Below are positions 11,186-23,201 of a stretch of DNA of 64,000 nt, in pieces. Every line of letters starts with the position of its first letter. Position 1 is the stretch's first letter. The notes beneath the pieces are model-generated. The model was not told the origin of the DNA and did not search any database. It saw only the letters and a program-made list of their open reading frames with translations. The stretch comes from Venturia oleaginea (taxonomy: Eukaryota > Ascomycota > Dothideomycetes > Venturiales > Venturiaceae): positions 1,488,001 to 1,552,000 of the forward strand of contig JABMLP010000003.1 of the NCBI GenBank assembly GCA_013176395.1, given 5' to 3'. Made by a program: the position numbers and the translations under genes.

Positions 11186-12034
11186 ATGACGGACTCAAAT
11201 ATCCTCTTTCGTCTACCTCACGAACTTCGCGAGGAGATATACTTCTACGTCTTCACTGTTCCACCTCCGACTACCACATGTCCGCGACCGAGACTGTACA
11301 ATCCCAAGTATCGTCTCATCAGCACGAAGGAAGGCCCCCTTAAACGAGGAGCAAGAACGCTAAGGGCGCAGCAAGTATATGTTGCATGGCGCAATACAGA
11401 ATCCGCTTATATCAACCTCAGAATTCTAGATACCGCCATCATAAGGACCAGCAAAGAGATGTATATCGACATCCAAGAATTTCTGTGGAAGATAATTTTC
11501 AAGTGCCAAATCACAATCGAACCACCATCTGGCGCACTACCTACGACGAGCACATCGCCACAGCTCGGCCCAAAGACTGGCAACACCAATATTATCCCCC
11601 ACCAAATCGTGGTCAAAAACGCTTATACGACTATTCTCCAGAACGCAACTAATTTGAGAATGGCCCCCTGCTCCCAGCAACAGCTTCAACAATGTATCGA
11701 TATTCTAGTCTCAAAATCCTCGCTCCAGCGCATCACGATCGATTGTGGACGAACGACCCAGAACCTCGAGTTTACGCAATGGCCACGCCTAAAAGAGGGG
11801 AGAAGCATGCTATCAGAAGTCTCCCGCATTCGTGCCGCTGGTTCGGCAACTATCGACCGCATAAACATCATGCACCCGATGGGCTTGGCGTCAATATCCG
11901 AAACCTACGACATCCTCCGTCGATCAAGAAAGGTCACCGAACGAATTATAGTTGGAAAGGGTACTGAGGAGGATGAAGAGTGGTTGAAGAGTCCTCCGGA
12001 GCTCTCCTATAATCATTATTTCGGCCCAAGTTAG
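11186..12034 (+). CDS. F-box-like fungal protein of unknown role
   Basis: Single exon of 282 residues. The ATG at 11186 gives MTDSNILFRLPHELREEIYF; LPxELREEIY is the compact F-box-like N-terminal motif that opens many fungal-specific lineage-expanded proteins. After it come repeated helical and beta segments without enzyme motifs (ILDTAIIRTSKEMYIDIQEF, then LQRITIDCGRTTQNLEF), in keeping with this poorly characterised class. Such proteins may serve as SCF adaptors, but most are untested. An upstream in-frame TTG is not a credible start. A relic with a similar LRNQIY motif lies 3 kb downstream, so the two may share origin. Confidence 0.65.
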   Translation: MTDSNILFRLPHELREEIYFYVFTVPPPTTTCPRPRLYNPKYRLISTKEGPLKRGARTLRAQQVYVAWRNTESAYINLRILDTAIIRTSKEMYIDIQEFLWKIIFKCQITIEPPSGALPTTSTSPQLGPKTGNTNIIPHQIVVKNAYTTILQNATNLRMAPCSQQQLQQCIDILVSKSSLQRITIDCGRTTQNLEFTQWPRLKEGRSMLSEVSRIRAAGSATIDRINIMHPMGLASISETYDILRRSRKVTERIIVGKGTEEDEEWLKSPPELSYNHYFGPS

Positions 12035-12679
12035 GGACCATAAAATCGAAGAGATACATCGCGAACCCATGGCATACATTCCTGTTAACGACTGCTCTGT
12101 CGAGATGAAGGAAAAGGCACGCTGACCTCGAGGCTTTGAATGTGCCTGCTGGAAAACGACAAATCCTTGACTTTGTTTTGCGCGACATGCAAGCAAAGAG
12201 TGACTGGCGAGTTTTACACTCTCTTTGTCACTAAGGACAATACCAAACGAATACCAACAAGCCGAGCAATCGAAAATTGGTGACTCAGATCATGCAGTTT
12301 GATGGTCTCAAACTCCTCGCCTGGAGAAGATGAACCCTTCCACGCCTATCCTATCCTATTCGGTTCACTCCAGTTTTCCACGACCCCGGAACAGTGCTGA
12401 ATTATGGCCGACCAAATCGTAGCCCGAGACTCATTTACCCTAAGAGACAGGCATGGGACAACACTAGCCGCCCGAGAAAGGTCGAATCTGTATTATTCTT
12501 GTCCAAGTCATTGATTCAATATAAGCTTAATACCATCATCACGGATTGTCTGACTACCCGTCGCCAAGAGATTGACGATATCGATCCTCCTACCTCTACA
12601 AATACCTCACATCATCCACCTCCCTCCTCACCATCCCCATCCCCATCACCGACACCGAAACCCATCCAAATATACCCAA
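12035..12679. other. intergenic, no gene seen
   Basis: 645 bp with no recognisable feature apart from a C-rich CCATCCCCATCC-type stretch near 12.63 kb just ahead of the next ORF. Confidence 0.4.
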
Positions 12680-12985
12680 ATGACCGACCATGACAAAAAT
12701 ACCCAGCTCGACCCCGTTCCCCTCGATGATCTCATAAAACTGATAATCGATTATAATGTTGATCTGCTACACTACCTTCATGGATCTCAAGCTAGTGCCT
12801 TCGATCGTGTCCGTCCTGTGGTACCGGCTAGGCTTTTGGATAGGTTACCTCTGATGTTTGTTCCTGCGGGTGAAAACGAGGTGTTTGAGAATGGGGCGAG
12901 GGGGGTTTTGAGGCTGGTTGATGGGAGGAATGGGGGGATGGGTGTGCCGGTTTTTTTGGGGGAGGAGGATGATGGGGGAAAGTGA
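12680..12985 (+). CDS. hypothetical short ORF, 101 residues
   Basis: The ATG at 12680 opens MTDHDKNTQLDPVPLDDLIK and runs to a stop at 12985. The first 70 residues have ordinary composition (YNVDLLHYLHGSQASAFDR, RLLDRLPLMFVPAGENE); the end is glycine-rich because the DNA becomes a G-rich run. No domain is recognised. It may be the first exon of a longer gene or a fragment of an F-box-like neighbour. Low confidence. Confidence 0.3.
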   Translation: MTDHDKNTQLDPVPLDDLIKLIIDYNVDLLHYLHGSQASAFDRVRPVVPARLLDRLPLMFVPAGENEVFENGARGVLRLVDGRNGGMGVPVFLGEEDDGGK

Positions 12986-14339
12986 AGAAGGGAGTAGCAG
13001 ATTCAATGCTGAAGAAGAATTTTTAGGGGAAAATCCGTTGGAGAAAGATATATGCGGGCTGGTTGGGAGAAGAATAGATGATGAGGTGGATGGGCGTTGA
13101 TGTGGGGATTAGAAATTTGGACGTTTTTTCCCCCCTGGTGCTAGGGATGGATATGTAGAGCTTGGGATTGTTAGATTTGGTTGGATTTGAACTGGGTCTT
13201 GCTCTAAGGTAATATTTTGAGAAATATTTATCTCTCTGTTTAGGTTGGTTACTCGCCCTATCCTTCGATTTAGGACAATTACTTCACCTCTCCCTCCCCA
13301 ACTTCCTTGTCCACATTCTCAGAATCCCCTTCCCCATCCCCCTCTTCACAAAATTCACACTCTGAAATCCATTCTCGTCTTTGTATATCCTAGCCCGGGC
13401 TTCAATAATACTAATCTGATGACCGTGGATATCGGCGACTTTTGCATAGATGTGGGAGGGCAGGGATTGTGTATCTTTTGGTCGGGTGGAAGATATTGTC
13501 GATTTCGAAGGGATATATTTTTCTTATTTGAGGATTTCGAAGCGGTGAGGGTTTTGGGAAGATAGCAATACTAGGGTTTGGTTAAGGGGGAGAAGGGAGA
13601 AGAGAGATATTTATTTAAGCGTTGAGGTGTATGTTGATGTGAATGAAAGAGATGTTTGGGTCTTAGATTCCTGTAAAGAAAGAGGAGGGTGAGATATTTT
13701 GAGACAGGGCGCCTTCGTTTGTCTTAGCTGCGGAAATGATTGTGTAGGTGTGCTTCTTGGGATCAAAATGTGGATCGCTAGATTAATAGCTTTGGATGGG
13801 TGTAAGACGTGTTATATTCAATGAAACATCATGGGGTAGCTAAGATGGTATTCTCGAGGTGTTAGATTAGGAGGAAAGGGCAGTATGAGATGCTTAGATG
13901 TGAGTTCTTTGTTTGTCTCAGTCGTGGTGTTGGTTTTGTAGGGAGAGATATTAGGATGAGATGGTCGACTTATCGATAATCCGTCTATAGTTATGCTTAT
14001 AGACGGCACATTTCGCCTGAAAGATTAGAATTGGGCTTCACGGGGGTTGAGGTAAGGATCAAGGGGGTCTTGTGTGACAAGGGTCTTTGAAAATACGTAC
14101 GTGATATTCGTAGACTTGGCTTAGGCCGTAGTTAAAAGCTTAAATCTGGTGAAAATTCACGAGCTGCTTTGAGATGTTTTATCTATTAGTGGTTGCTCTG
14201 ATAATTTGAAATTTAGAAATGGAAGAACAGAGCTGGCTGTACTCACGAAGTGTGGATCGTCTGCGCAAGTTTAACTTACACTGCTGCAATCTTCCACCAT
14301 CGACCTCAACATGCAAGACGTGAAAATGGGCGAAGAAGA
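12986..14339. other. intergenic, low-information
   Basis: 1.35 kb. Strand asymmetry (G-rich plus strand, C-rich patch near 13.3 kb) is visible, but no gene is seen. A short plus-strand frame at 13245-13565 is open but proline-rich and unconvincing. Confidence 0.35.
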
Positions 14340-15091
14340 CTCACTCTCCCCCCTGAACAACTAGCAAATATCAACCGAGAGAACGCCAGAGGATAACCCA
14401 CATTCATCAACCTACCAGCCAATTGCGCAACCAAATCTACAACCAAGCCCTCACCGACTGCTAAATAAAACATTCAACCTACGAACACCCGGAAATCACC
14501 AAGGAATCCCTCTCCACCCAATCCATCCTAACCGCCTCAAACCTACTCAACAAGCCAACCCTCCAACCCACCGCCGCCCCAAAAACCGAAGACGAAATCG
14601 AAAAGCAGATGACCACAATAACCAACAAAATTCTCAAAACCCACCCCTTCATCCTCCTAACCAACCATCAAATATCCTCGGAATACACCAGCCTAGTCCG
14701 ACCCCACATAATCCACGCCCTAACCATAACCATCACCAACCTCCCCCTCCTCCAAACCTGGTCCACAATCCCCCTCACAGAACTCAACCGCCTGAAACTA
14801 ACCATCGATTTCAAACATCACACCAACGACGTCGACCACGTCCGCGTCCGCGAGCTCATCGTCGCGTTTGTAGGTTCGTTGCCGAAGTTGGTGGAGTTGC
14901 AGCTTTTGTATAAGCATGATCAGTTGAATGCGCGTGGGCTGTTGGCTAATGATTGGCCGACGGTTAGGAGTGAGCTTGTTTGTTATTTGTTGCCGCTTTT
15001 GAGGGGGAGTGTAGGGAAGAGGAGGACGGTGGTGAGGATTTTTCCGTTTGTGACGGAGTATAGGGGGTGGATAAGGGTGCAATTTCCTTGA
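14340..15091 (+). pseudogene. broken F-box-like gene
   Basis: At 14345-14390 one frame reads LPPEQLANINRENAR. Near 14410 the next frame reads FINLPAN, and immediately after it a third frame gives LRNQIYNQALTDC; the two join if one base is restored. This is the LPxxLRNQIYxxAL motif common in fungal F-box-like proteins. A TAA follows at once, after which the same frame stays open through HSTYEHPEITKESLS to an internal ATG at 14609 and on to a stop at 15091, including LTNHQISSEYTSLVRPHIIH and LPKLVELQLLYKHDQLN. So the gene carries at least one frameshift and one in-frame stop. The 160-residue 3' part remains open and could still be expressed from 14609. Confidence 0.6.
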
Positions 15092-15878
15092 GTGGTTGGT
15101 TGTTTGGCTTGGGGAGCGGTGGCTTTGGGAGTGTGTAGGAGTTTTAGTTTTTTTTTGTTTTTCTTTTGGGGGGGGGAAGATCCCATACTCACCACGTGTG
15201 AAATTCTTATATATATGTCTACGCCCGAACTCTCCACATGAAGGCTTGTCGTTTTCCTTCCGGACAGTGTTATTATTTTGATTTGTATCTTTACCTGCAC
15301 CCTCTTCGGTCTCACCTTTTTCTTTACCCTGATTGGAGGACTCCTGCGTTTCTTCGATGTAGTTCCATATATCATCACTTCCCACCCAAAACCATGTTTT
15401 AATTAAAGAGTTCGTAGTTGCAGTGTACTGGTATACCAGTCAACGTGTGGATACTGAATTATCTCTTTCCTCCTCTTCTTCTTCTACTACTAGCAGAGGC
15501 GGTGATGGTGGTTGAGGTGACATCGTAAATTCCAAAGTTCTTTTAATCTCGATTCTGAGATTGGCAAAAAGAGTCGGTGAGTCAATCGCTGTCGAGTTCA
15601 TGGTGGGGGAGAGAACATCGTTTATATACAGGGTCGAGTTCGGAGTGTGACGCGAGATAGAATGGATAGTGTCTACGACAGGTAAGTCAATACTGTCCCA
15701 ATACGAGCATGATCCAGGCAAAAGAAATTCACTTTCCGGATTGTTTAAGAGCTCGACTTGCGTGAGCATGGCTCCACGCAAGACAGCTGAAATATTGAAG
15801 GAGTATTATATCGTGAAAATTCTATTCAGATTGTTGTGAACAAATCTTCCCTTGCTTATTGACAGCACAACTAAGTGG
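15092..15878. other. intergenic with an unassigned minus-strand ORF
   Basis: 787 bp. A 113-codon ATG ORF at 15440-15781 (minus) ends in a poly-Glu run and has no domain; it may be a relic. The remainder includes a T/G-rich patch at 15150-15175. I see no convincing gene. Confidence 0.35.
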
Positions 15879-17808
15879 CTATCCCCTATAATCAACACTT
15901 TGCTCCTCAGCTGCCCCAGCAATACTGCCCTTATCCTCTCCACCATCTTGCCTTTGCACAAGACCGCCTCTGAACCTCGCCTGTGCCTCCCGCGCAGCTT
16001 CCGGACTGATACTCGAATTCCTTCTCACCTCCGCCTCCTCTTGTTCCGCATACCTCGCCGGTCGCTTCGAAGAAATAGCATCCTTGTCTCTGAAAACAAG
16101 AATATTCTGGTTCTCGGTGAAGTAGCGATCCAAGTCTTCGAGTGTCCGGTCTGCGGTCTCGGGATAGAGGAAGTAGACGATGGGAACGAAGGAGGCGTTG
16201 AAAACGGTCCAGATTATGTAGAATTTCCAGTGGAGGGAGTCGATTCCTATTGGTGTTATTTCAACGACTATGTCATATTAGCAGCTGGCAATAATGAGAC
16301 AAAGGTTATGGTAAGCATACCCATGAAGTTGAAGATCCAATTTGTCGCGGTTCCTAGAGCAGCACCTTTTGTGCGCATGCTGAGGGAGTTGATTTCGGTT
16401 GGGTATAGCCAGGGTACACCTTGCCAACCTATCCCGAAGAAGACGTAGTAGAGGAAGAAGAACGCGATGGATGCTTCGGCCACTTTCCCAGCTCCGGCAT
16501 ATCCAGGTCTCTCGTTGTAGTAGAGGAGTATTGTGATGATGAGGTAGCAGAAGAATTGCCCGGCTGCTGCATACATCATCATCTTGCGTCGTCCCCAGCG
16601 CTCAACATTGGGGATGCCGATTAAGCTGAACAATAGGTAGGAGACCGAATTGCATGCCGCAAGTAATCGTGCCATAGATTCTGTTTGACCGACGGAGTTG
16701 ATGAGGACTGTTGGCAGGTAGTAGGATGTCACGTTGATACCTGCAAGCTGCTGCATAGCCTGCGTACCCATACCCAGCAGGAGCCGACGATCGGTGCATG
16801 TGCCTCCTGCGTTCTCGGTTCGTCCTCTCATGATATCTCGCCAGCGTACTTGGTGTCCCTTCTCGTAGTTGGCGGCCCACTGAATCTCTTTGGATTGGGT
16901 GATGATATACGCATCGTCCACGGTTTTGCCCTCAAGATCTGCTAGAATTTGCTCGGCTTCTTGGATGCGACCTTTAGCAATGAGCCATCTCGTATGCCTC
17001 GTTAGTGTCAACATCGAGCAATGACAAAGTGGATAACTTACCTGGGCGATTCGGGTAACCATGGAACAGTCGCAAACAGAATAAAGATGAATAAGAATTG
17101 GAAAGCGAGAGGGAATCGCCAGGTGATGCCGCCTGAGAGGAAGGAAAACCCATAGGTCATCCAGTTTGAAAGCGAGAAGCCAGCAATATTCATAATCATT
17201 TCGATGATGATCAGCTTGCCTCTCCAACTCGCTTTTGACGTTTCTCCTTGCCAAACAGGGGCTGTAGAAGTGTTCAGACCATTCCCTATGCCAGCAACGA
17301 TTCTCCTTCTAGTCAGCTCTCTTCTCAAGAATTCTCTTTTTCTGTACCACTCACCGCCCAACTATCATCTGAGGAACGCCGAAAGCGCTGATCTGGAGGA
17401 TTGCACCAATTGACATAGCTGTCGTACCGAGAAGAATGGTGTTCTTTCGACCGAGTGGATCGCCGATCACAAATGCCAGAATAGCTCCAAAGAAGCATCC
17501 AATGTCGTAGATGGCCGTGACTGTCCCAAGAAGGCTGCTGTTGTTTCGAAGGTTCATCACATCGAGGTAGTCTCCCGTCAATACCACGCCGCCAAAAACA
17601 CCTTGATCATAGCCGAACAGAGTCATATCTGTGGCTGTACTTAGCCCTGGATTTGCGGTGATGATGTTTGACTGGAATCAGCAACTTACCAGTGGCACAG
17701 GCGACTGGGACCAATAATCAGTACATTGGGAACCTCAAGGAGTAGCAAGCACTCACCAGTCACCCAGAAGGTCAACCAGCCACCTGTCATGCCAAAATAA
17801 GGCCTCAT
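15879..17808 (-). CDS. MFS sugar transporter
   Basis: Six exons on the minus strand: 17808-17757, 17704-17690, 17634-17355, 17308-17042, 16988-16321 and 16267-15879, giving about 556 residues. The acceptor of exon 4 is uncertain by 3 or 6 nt (17308, 17305 or 17302, all in frame). Exon 2 is only 15 nt. Sugar-porter signatures are present in order: FGYDQGVFGG in TM1, GDPLGRKNTILLG between TM2 and TM3, VAGIGNGLNTSTAPVWQGE, PESPRWL at the end of TM6, QQLAGINVTSYYLPTVL in TM7, ERWGRRKMM, and PETADRTLEDLDRYF after TM12. The tail ENQNILVFRDKDAI is typical of fungal hexose/pentose carriers. It is a plasma-membrane sugar:proton symporter or facilitator; the substrate is not predictable. Confidence 0.92.
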
Positions 17809-18997
17809 TTTGATGTATCTCTTTCAAATCACGAGGAGAAAATAGAAGGGGTACTGGTGTTGTTTGAAGCTCAATACAAGCCTTTCGGCCATGGCAAGAG
17901 TGCATGAGACTATAAGTACAAGCATGAACAATTGATGGTCATGCAAGAAGCCGGATGCTAATTTCCATCATGTGTACGGAGGTACTCCCTCTCCTCATAT
18001 GAAGAATGCTGGCTGATTGGTGATCAACGCGCCAAGAACGCATTCCTCAGTTGAAGCAAGGGAGTATGGTGCGAGTTTGTGCGCCTGTCGAGGCTAAGAA
18101 AGCTGCCTGGGTGCTTCGTCTATTTCGTCCCAACCAGCACCAATGATGGTGTAGGACGGGCGATTAGGATTTTGAACATGACGATCACAATGCATCTCCT
18201 CGTAGCGCCAACGCGGGAGTTCTACGCTTTCCGAAGCAGTTCCGACAATGAACCTATGATGTTGGAGAAATCGATGGCTGTGAACTCGGATCGAATCGCA
18301 GGATGGAGAACATGTTCTACCTTCGGAATCCTTGATCCTGAGACTGCGGGGATTCCATAGAGTACTGTAGCACTCCTACATGTTGTTGGCCATTTCGATG
18401 GCCATGTGACCATATTCGAGGTTGCATCTGATAGTTACTAGTTTTAATGGACTACGCGTAACAGTCGGATGAACGTTCGGGATTCGAAGGAGTAGAAGAG
18501 GGTGAATTCGTGAAGAATTACCTCAGACAACTCATCATTTCCTCTCATTTGATGCGAGGCTGAGATCAGTGTAGTTTTACAGGGCATATCTCCAAGAGAC
18601 TGCTTGATCCTTTTGACATAGGTAGCGATTAACGGCAAACTATGTCTCTGGGGATCTTTCATTGCCCTTTATTCGAGCAGGATGTTATAATATCGAGAAA
18701 GATGAAGATTGACAAAGGACCACAATGATCCAAATCTGATGTCGATGAGATTGTAGAAGTGATGGAGACAGCCGCAAACGATGGACACTAACCCTTGCCA
18801 AGAGTCAATTCTTTACCATTCAATAACAGAAACTTAATCTCTAAATAGCCTTTGAATCGAGGTTCAAGTGACGATAGCTTTCTCTCAAAATCAAATCTAA
18901 ACATTGCCAGAAACTCATCAATACTCATTCGAACTTGAACGACTCCACAGTCAACCATTTCCGGTCCCGCCCTCGAACAACGCATGTCCATCTCACA
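17809..18997. other. divergent intergenic region, no gene seen
   Basis: 1.19 kb between the divergent starts of the sugar transporter and YAE1. Small open frames (18079-18360 plus, 18222-18413 minus) show no recognisable domain. It should contain both promoters. Confidence 0.45.
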
Positions 18998-19663
18998 ATG
19001 TTTCTAGACAACCAATCCTCGTTCTCATCCCCGCCTGTTCCCGCGCCAATTCCTAGCACAGCCAACGATGTAGCCACCATAAACGACATCTTCGACGATG
19101 TCTTCTCTGCCTCCCCGCCGCGTCCCTCACAGCTTCCCCTAGACTCAGAAACGAACCCGAATGATCTCGCAGAGTCTTTGGATAATACACATCTCCAAGA
19201 AAGATCCGATATACAGAGGTTACAATCACAGCATTCGACCGCGGGGTATCGCGAGGGCATCACAACCAGCAAAGGAACGTTTATGCAAGAGGGATTCGAT
19301 GAAGGCTACATGCTTGGGGCAGAGCTAGGCATGAGGGGAGGCTGGATCATTGGCGTGTTGGAAGGTATTGTACGTGGTGGGCAGGGTGTGGATCGGGTCA
19401 AGATTCTGCTGAAAGAGGCGAGACAAGAGCTTAGTATTAAGCGTCTATATGCACCGGAATATTTTGGACAGGATGGGATATGGACGTATAATGTTGGCGA
19501 GAGGACGGAGGGACAAGAAGAAGATGAGGAGCTAGATTTTAGGAAGGTTGCCGCTGCGCATCCGCTCATTGAGAAGTGGATGGGTGTTGTTGAGGTACTG
19601 GCAAAGGATGTTGGACTTGACCTTGAGAAGATGAATGATAAAGAGGGAGAAGCTAGGGATTGA
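18998..19663 (+). CDS. YAE1: Yae1-family protein (deca-GX3 motif)
   Basis: The ATG at 18998 (MFLDNQSSFSSPP) gives 221 residues without introns; an in-frame TTG at 18935 is not used as start. After a disordered Ser/Pro-rich N-terminus, residues about 85-125 carry the glycine-spaced helix repeat AGYREGITTSKGTFMQEGFD, then EGYMLGAELGMRGGWIIG, the deca-GX3 pattern that defines the Yae1 N-terminal domain. In yeast Yae1 works with Lto1 to recruit the ABC protein Rli1 to the cytosolic Fe-S assembly machinery; Yae1 is the better match than Lto1 because of the length and the segment LIEKWMGVVEVLAKDVGLDL near the C-terminus. The protein is longer than the yeast one (141 residues), mainly through the N-terminal extension. 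Confidence 0.85.
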   Translation: MFLDNQSSFSSPPVPAPIPSTANDVATINDIFDDVFSASPPRPSQLPLDSETNPNDLAESLDNTHLQERSDIQRLQSQHSTAGYREGITTSKGTFMQEGFDEGYMLGAELGMRGGWIIGVLEGIVRGGQGVDRVKILLKEARQELSIKRLYAPEYFGQDGIWTYNVGERTEGQEEDEELDFRKVAAAHPLIEKWMGVVEVLAKDVGLDLEKMNDKEGEARD

Positions 19664-20549
19664 TGATATCACAAGACGACTCTGACAAAGATTGTCCTTC
19701 AAACGAACCTTTGGCGCAGGACATGGAGAGCCTATAGCGCCATGCCTCATCATTCCCGATGTTCACGGTTTCTTGAGTCGTGACTCGTCATCAGTAGGAG
19801 AGACGCAAGATCAGTCTCGGACAGCAGACGATAAAGGGCGACACTGCTTGTTTTCGGACGAGAATGTGGCAAAATGACTTCGTTGCGAGTACCATACGAT
19901 CGGCTATCGACATGGACGACTCATACATCCAGAACTGCAAGGAGAAGCAAACCAAAGAGACATCAGGAATGATCGATCTTCTATCATAGAAATCTCTTCT
20001 CCTCGTCCGCCCAACGTAGCAGAGTAGCAGATAGCACAGCCAAGCCATCGATAGTCATCCTGTCGCCCTCAAAGTCTGAGTTGGCTCCATGATTGCCACC
20101 TCTGGCTCTTCTACTCCCGGCAAAAATTAGAAGTGTTTCATGACTACTTCTATCCAAGGCGACAAATTGTTGCATCTTCAACATTGTATGGTTTCAGCCT
20201 CAATTTGGGATTTGGTCACGTACTCCTTCAGCCTGGGGTGTTTCTATCTAACTTTGGTAATGGTAAAATTGGAGCTGTTCAGTTATTATCCAAGGGGTGT
20301 ATGAGTGTTGAATTACTGTGTTGCTATTATCAAGGACCTCTACCGTTGTTGAAAAGCTGCTGGCAGTGTTTAATCACAATCCTAGGGGAAGCTATTGTTA
20401 GCCATATTTAACACATCTCTGTGAATAGTCGCAATCGAACAGATCATACGGATGCTACCGTCTGTCCTCCCATAAAATCCAGTCTCCCGCCTCCTACACT
20501 GCATCCTTCATTAACCTCTTGTTGGTACACATCCACGACGACTTTCAAG
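19664..20549. other. intergenic, no gene seen
   Basis: 886 bp with only short, unsupported open frames; presumed 3' region of YAE1 and promoter of the next gene. Confidence 0.45.
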
Positions 20550-21263
20550 ATGCCCAACTGCTACCTCACCATGCTTCTGCTTTTGCTACTAGCAGCACTC
20601 TCCGCCTCCTTCTCCTTCAACCCCTTGTCTCTCGTAGACCGCAACTCAACCTCCGCTACTTTTGTCACCAACCTCTTCTCCACTCCTACCGCGGAAACCC
20701 ACGAACTATCATCTACAATTGAAGAGCTTCCCGACTACACTTTTCGATGTCCTTGCGGTGGCTCTCCAGGTATTTCCACGGAAATTCTCCGAGGTCAATT
20801 TTCCACAATCCATCCCGGTCCAACCAACACCATGTCAAACCACGGTCTCTCAAATAGTTTGAGCTTGAACAATAACACGTCACAAACCATCTATGGCTCA
20901 ACTGGTTATAATCACTCATCAATCAACCTCAACCGTACCTTGAAAATAGCATCCCTCAAGGTATCTCTCATCAACCTCAGCCAGTCCTTGGACCTTGAAT
21001 CCCCCAAGTCATCATCACTCCTCCATCAGAAGTCCTCGGGCCTACTCTCTCAGACCACCACTCCTCCACACCCTCCATTCCCGCCTCTCAATCCACTCCC
21101 TCAAACTACCGCTCCCACTGGCCGTACCCCTCCCCCCATAACCAGTCTCGATAAACTCGACGAGCTTGAGAATACCGAATCTCAGCTTCTCCAGTCGCAA
21201 CAGCCTGATAAACCAGATAAGGATGAATTGAAACCATTATCCCGTCATCGTCGTCGCTGGTGA
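20550..21263 (+). CDS. secreted Ser/Pro/Asn-rich protein
   Basis: The ATG at 20550 opens MPNCYLTMLLLLLLAALSAS, a textbook signal peptide, and the frame runs to 21263 (237 residues). The mature protein is rich in Ser, Thr, Pro and Asn and has several N-glycosylation sequons (NST, NNTS, NHSS, NRT), one CPCGG cluster near residue 70, a proline-rich segment PPHPPFPPLNPLPQTTAP, and a basic end RHRRRW. There are no enzyme motifs or GPI signal. Composition suggests a cell-wall-associated or secreted glycoprotein. Family unknown. Open frame upstream of the ATG starts only from GTG. Confidence 0.55.
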   Translation: MPNCYLTMLLLLLLAALSASFSFNPLSLVDRNSTSATFVTNLFSTPTAETHELSSTIEELPDYTFRCPCGGSPGISTEILRGQFSTIHPGPTNTMSNHGLSNSLSLNNNTSQTIYGSTGYNHSSINLNRTLKIASLKVSLINLSQSLDLESPKSSSLLHQKSSGLLSQTTTPPHPPFPPLNPLPQTTAPTGRTPPPITSLDKLDELENTESQLLQSQQPDKPDKDELKPLSRHRRRW

Positions 21264-21325
21264 CTGACGCTTTTCCCTGTACATTCGAATCCTGCTATTT
21301 GGAGCGCGCCGAGACCTCCACCACC

Positions 21326-21839
21326 ATGGAATCCAACTCCAGTTTCATGAAGAATCTGGGTGAAGCGGCACCGCTTTCTTCTTGGGAGGATGATGTCGTG
21401 AGTTGAACCAAGATATTTGGGAGGAGAAGAATGCATTGCTAATCCAGCACAATCAGATCTCTCGGACTATACCTGTCGACCTACCTCCACCAACATCAAC
21501 GCCTGATTCGATATTCTCCCGACCACAAGAAGTAAACCCTGAAAGAAGTCTTTCTGACCCAGCTTTTGGTAGTACCCTCAACCTCAATACTTTCGGTAAG
21601 TTTTAATCCTCCACCTAACCCATCACTTGCTTCACTGACTGACTAACGAACAACTAGGCAATCCACCATTCACATTCTCCACTGGCTTGGTCTTGATAAG
21701 GTTCTGGGAATCTGGGTTTCGGGCTTCGGAAAGTGATGGGGGCTTGGCTGTGGGACTGGAGGTGGAAGATTGGGTAATAAGATACATATCATTTGCGCGA
21801 TGGTGCTTTGAGATACTACCTTCGTGTTATAAGGATTAG
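21326..21839 (+). CDS. hypothetical protein, 3 exons, 133 residues
   Basis: Exons 21326-21397, 21448-21595 and 21658-21839 join in frame (402 nt). Start context is ACCACCATGG. Exon 1 reads MESNSSFMKNLGEAAPLSSW; exon 2 is Pro/Ser-rich (TIPVDLPPPTSTPDSIFSRP); exon 3 is an ordered-looking segment rich in aromatic residues, ending DWVIRYISFARWCFEILP. Both introns have GTGAGT or GTAAGT donors and a CTAAC branch-like motif ahead of the second acceptor. No known domain is seen. The clean splicing argues for a real gene despite its size. It starts 62 bp after the secreted protein ends. Confidence 0.5.
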
Positions 21840-23201
21840 ACTTACTTTATATAGTATAGGGAATTGGCGGTACATTCCAGACGTCGAAGAAGATAGGAAG
21901 TATTTCGTTACATTTTATATTTGTCTATGGTATTACCGCGGAGCATAATATGTACTAAACAGAATCACAGAGGCAATTTCGCGCTTGCTAGTTTAGAGAA
22001 TTACGTTGTAAGCGTAGCGCGTCTTAATCAACGAGATAGATAATAATCTGAACGAGCGAGGAGAAGGCGTATGGTTTATACGGTATCTAAGGATCTAGTA
22101 GGGTAGAGATATCTTACAAGATACAATCAGGTGCGACATCAATCCGACAGGATCTTACCTACTATATCTTTGCGTCTCACTCTCACCCGCCCGTCAAAAT
22201 TTCGAACATGTATATCCCATATCTCGATAATGGACAATAGAAACAATAGAAACAATAGAAACAATAGAAAAAACAAGATAGAAAACTTCCTCACGGTATA
22301 TTTCCATCAAATCCAAACCCATCTCTTTGATTACTATTCCGGTTCCAGTTTTCAAAACATAGACGCGAAAGCGAGGTCACACCATCTCACCTCGCACAAA
22401 CCATTTCTATTTCCGCTTCTCGGGAAATTGATATAGATATCGACAACAACCCTTTCCCTTTCCCTTCCCTTTCCTTTCCTTTCCTTTCCCTCTCTTCCCC
22501 ATCCTACCATCGTCCCGTCGTCATCGGGATAGACACCTCACACCGGCCGCTCCAACACCGTAGAACATCAGGGAATTGGGTAGTTGGGGAAGATATCTTA
22601 CTACTCAAGCATTAAGAAACAAGTTTACCATTACGTCCGTTACCCCTTTTCAACTCTCAAGACCTTTACTAATACAAACCCATCACATAGCTTCTCTTAC
22701 TATAATAATACCTAGAAATAAACCCCCCCCGCTTTCCTCTAATCCAAGGGATAAAGCATATATATATCATGAGAAAGCGGAAGCGGGGTAGATATCTCCG
22801 CCCTCCCTACCATTACATCCATCTCAGAATCAAACTCCAAAGAAAGAATATATCCAAAGCCAAAGACTAGTAAAGAATAGTAAATCCCATCAAAGAACCG
22901 AGGAAACATCTCACCATGAAATCGAAGCCCTATCGGTCTAAAATAGGGTCATTTGTTTTTGATGCACAATACCCCCCGTTCCTCACCAATTCTTCCCGCG
23001 GAGCAGATATCAACAAGCCTTACGTTGTATTGTGTTGCAATCGAGACCTCCAACAATCATCTATCGAGCAGGCCCTTCGTTCAACCCATTCTTCGCTCCC
23101 GTCCCGACAAATTAATAAAAATAGTGACGAAATTGCTTATCCAAGATCTCTTTCAGTGAATTGATCAACAACCCAATCATCAAATAACCTAACCTACCAA
23201 C
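21840..23201. other. intergenic, AT-rich with simple repeats
   Basis: 1.36 kb. Contains a short AACAATAGAA repeat at about 22231-22270 and a C/T-rich CCCTTTCC run at about 22447-22500. A plus-strand 82-codon frame at 22916-23164 has no features. No gene is called. Confidence 0.45.

Noticed and set aside
1703..17808. A secondary-metabolite or nutrient gene cluster linking the two MFS transporters
   Set aside because: Between them lie SSZ1, F-box-like genes and relics, and no biosynthetic or catabolic enzymes; the two transporters belong to different MFS families.
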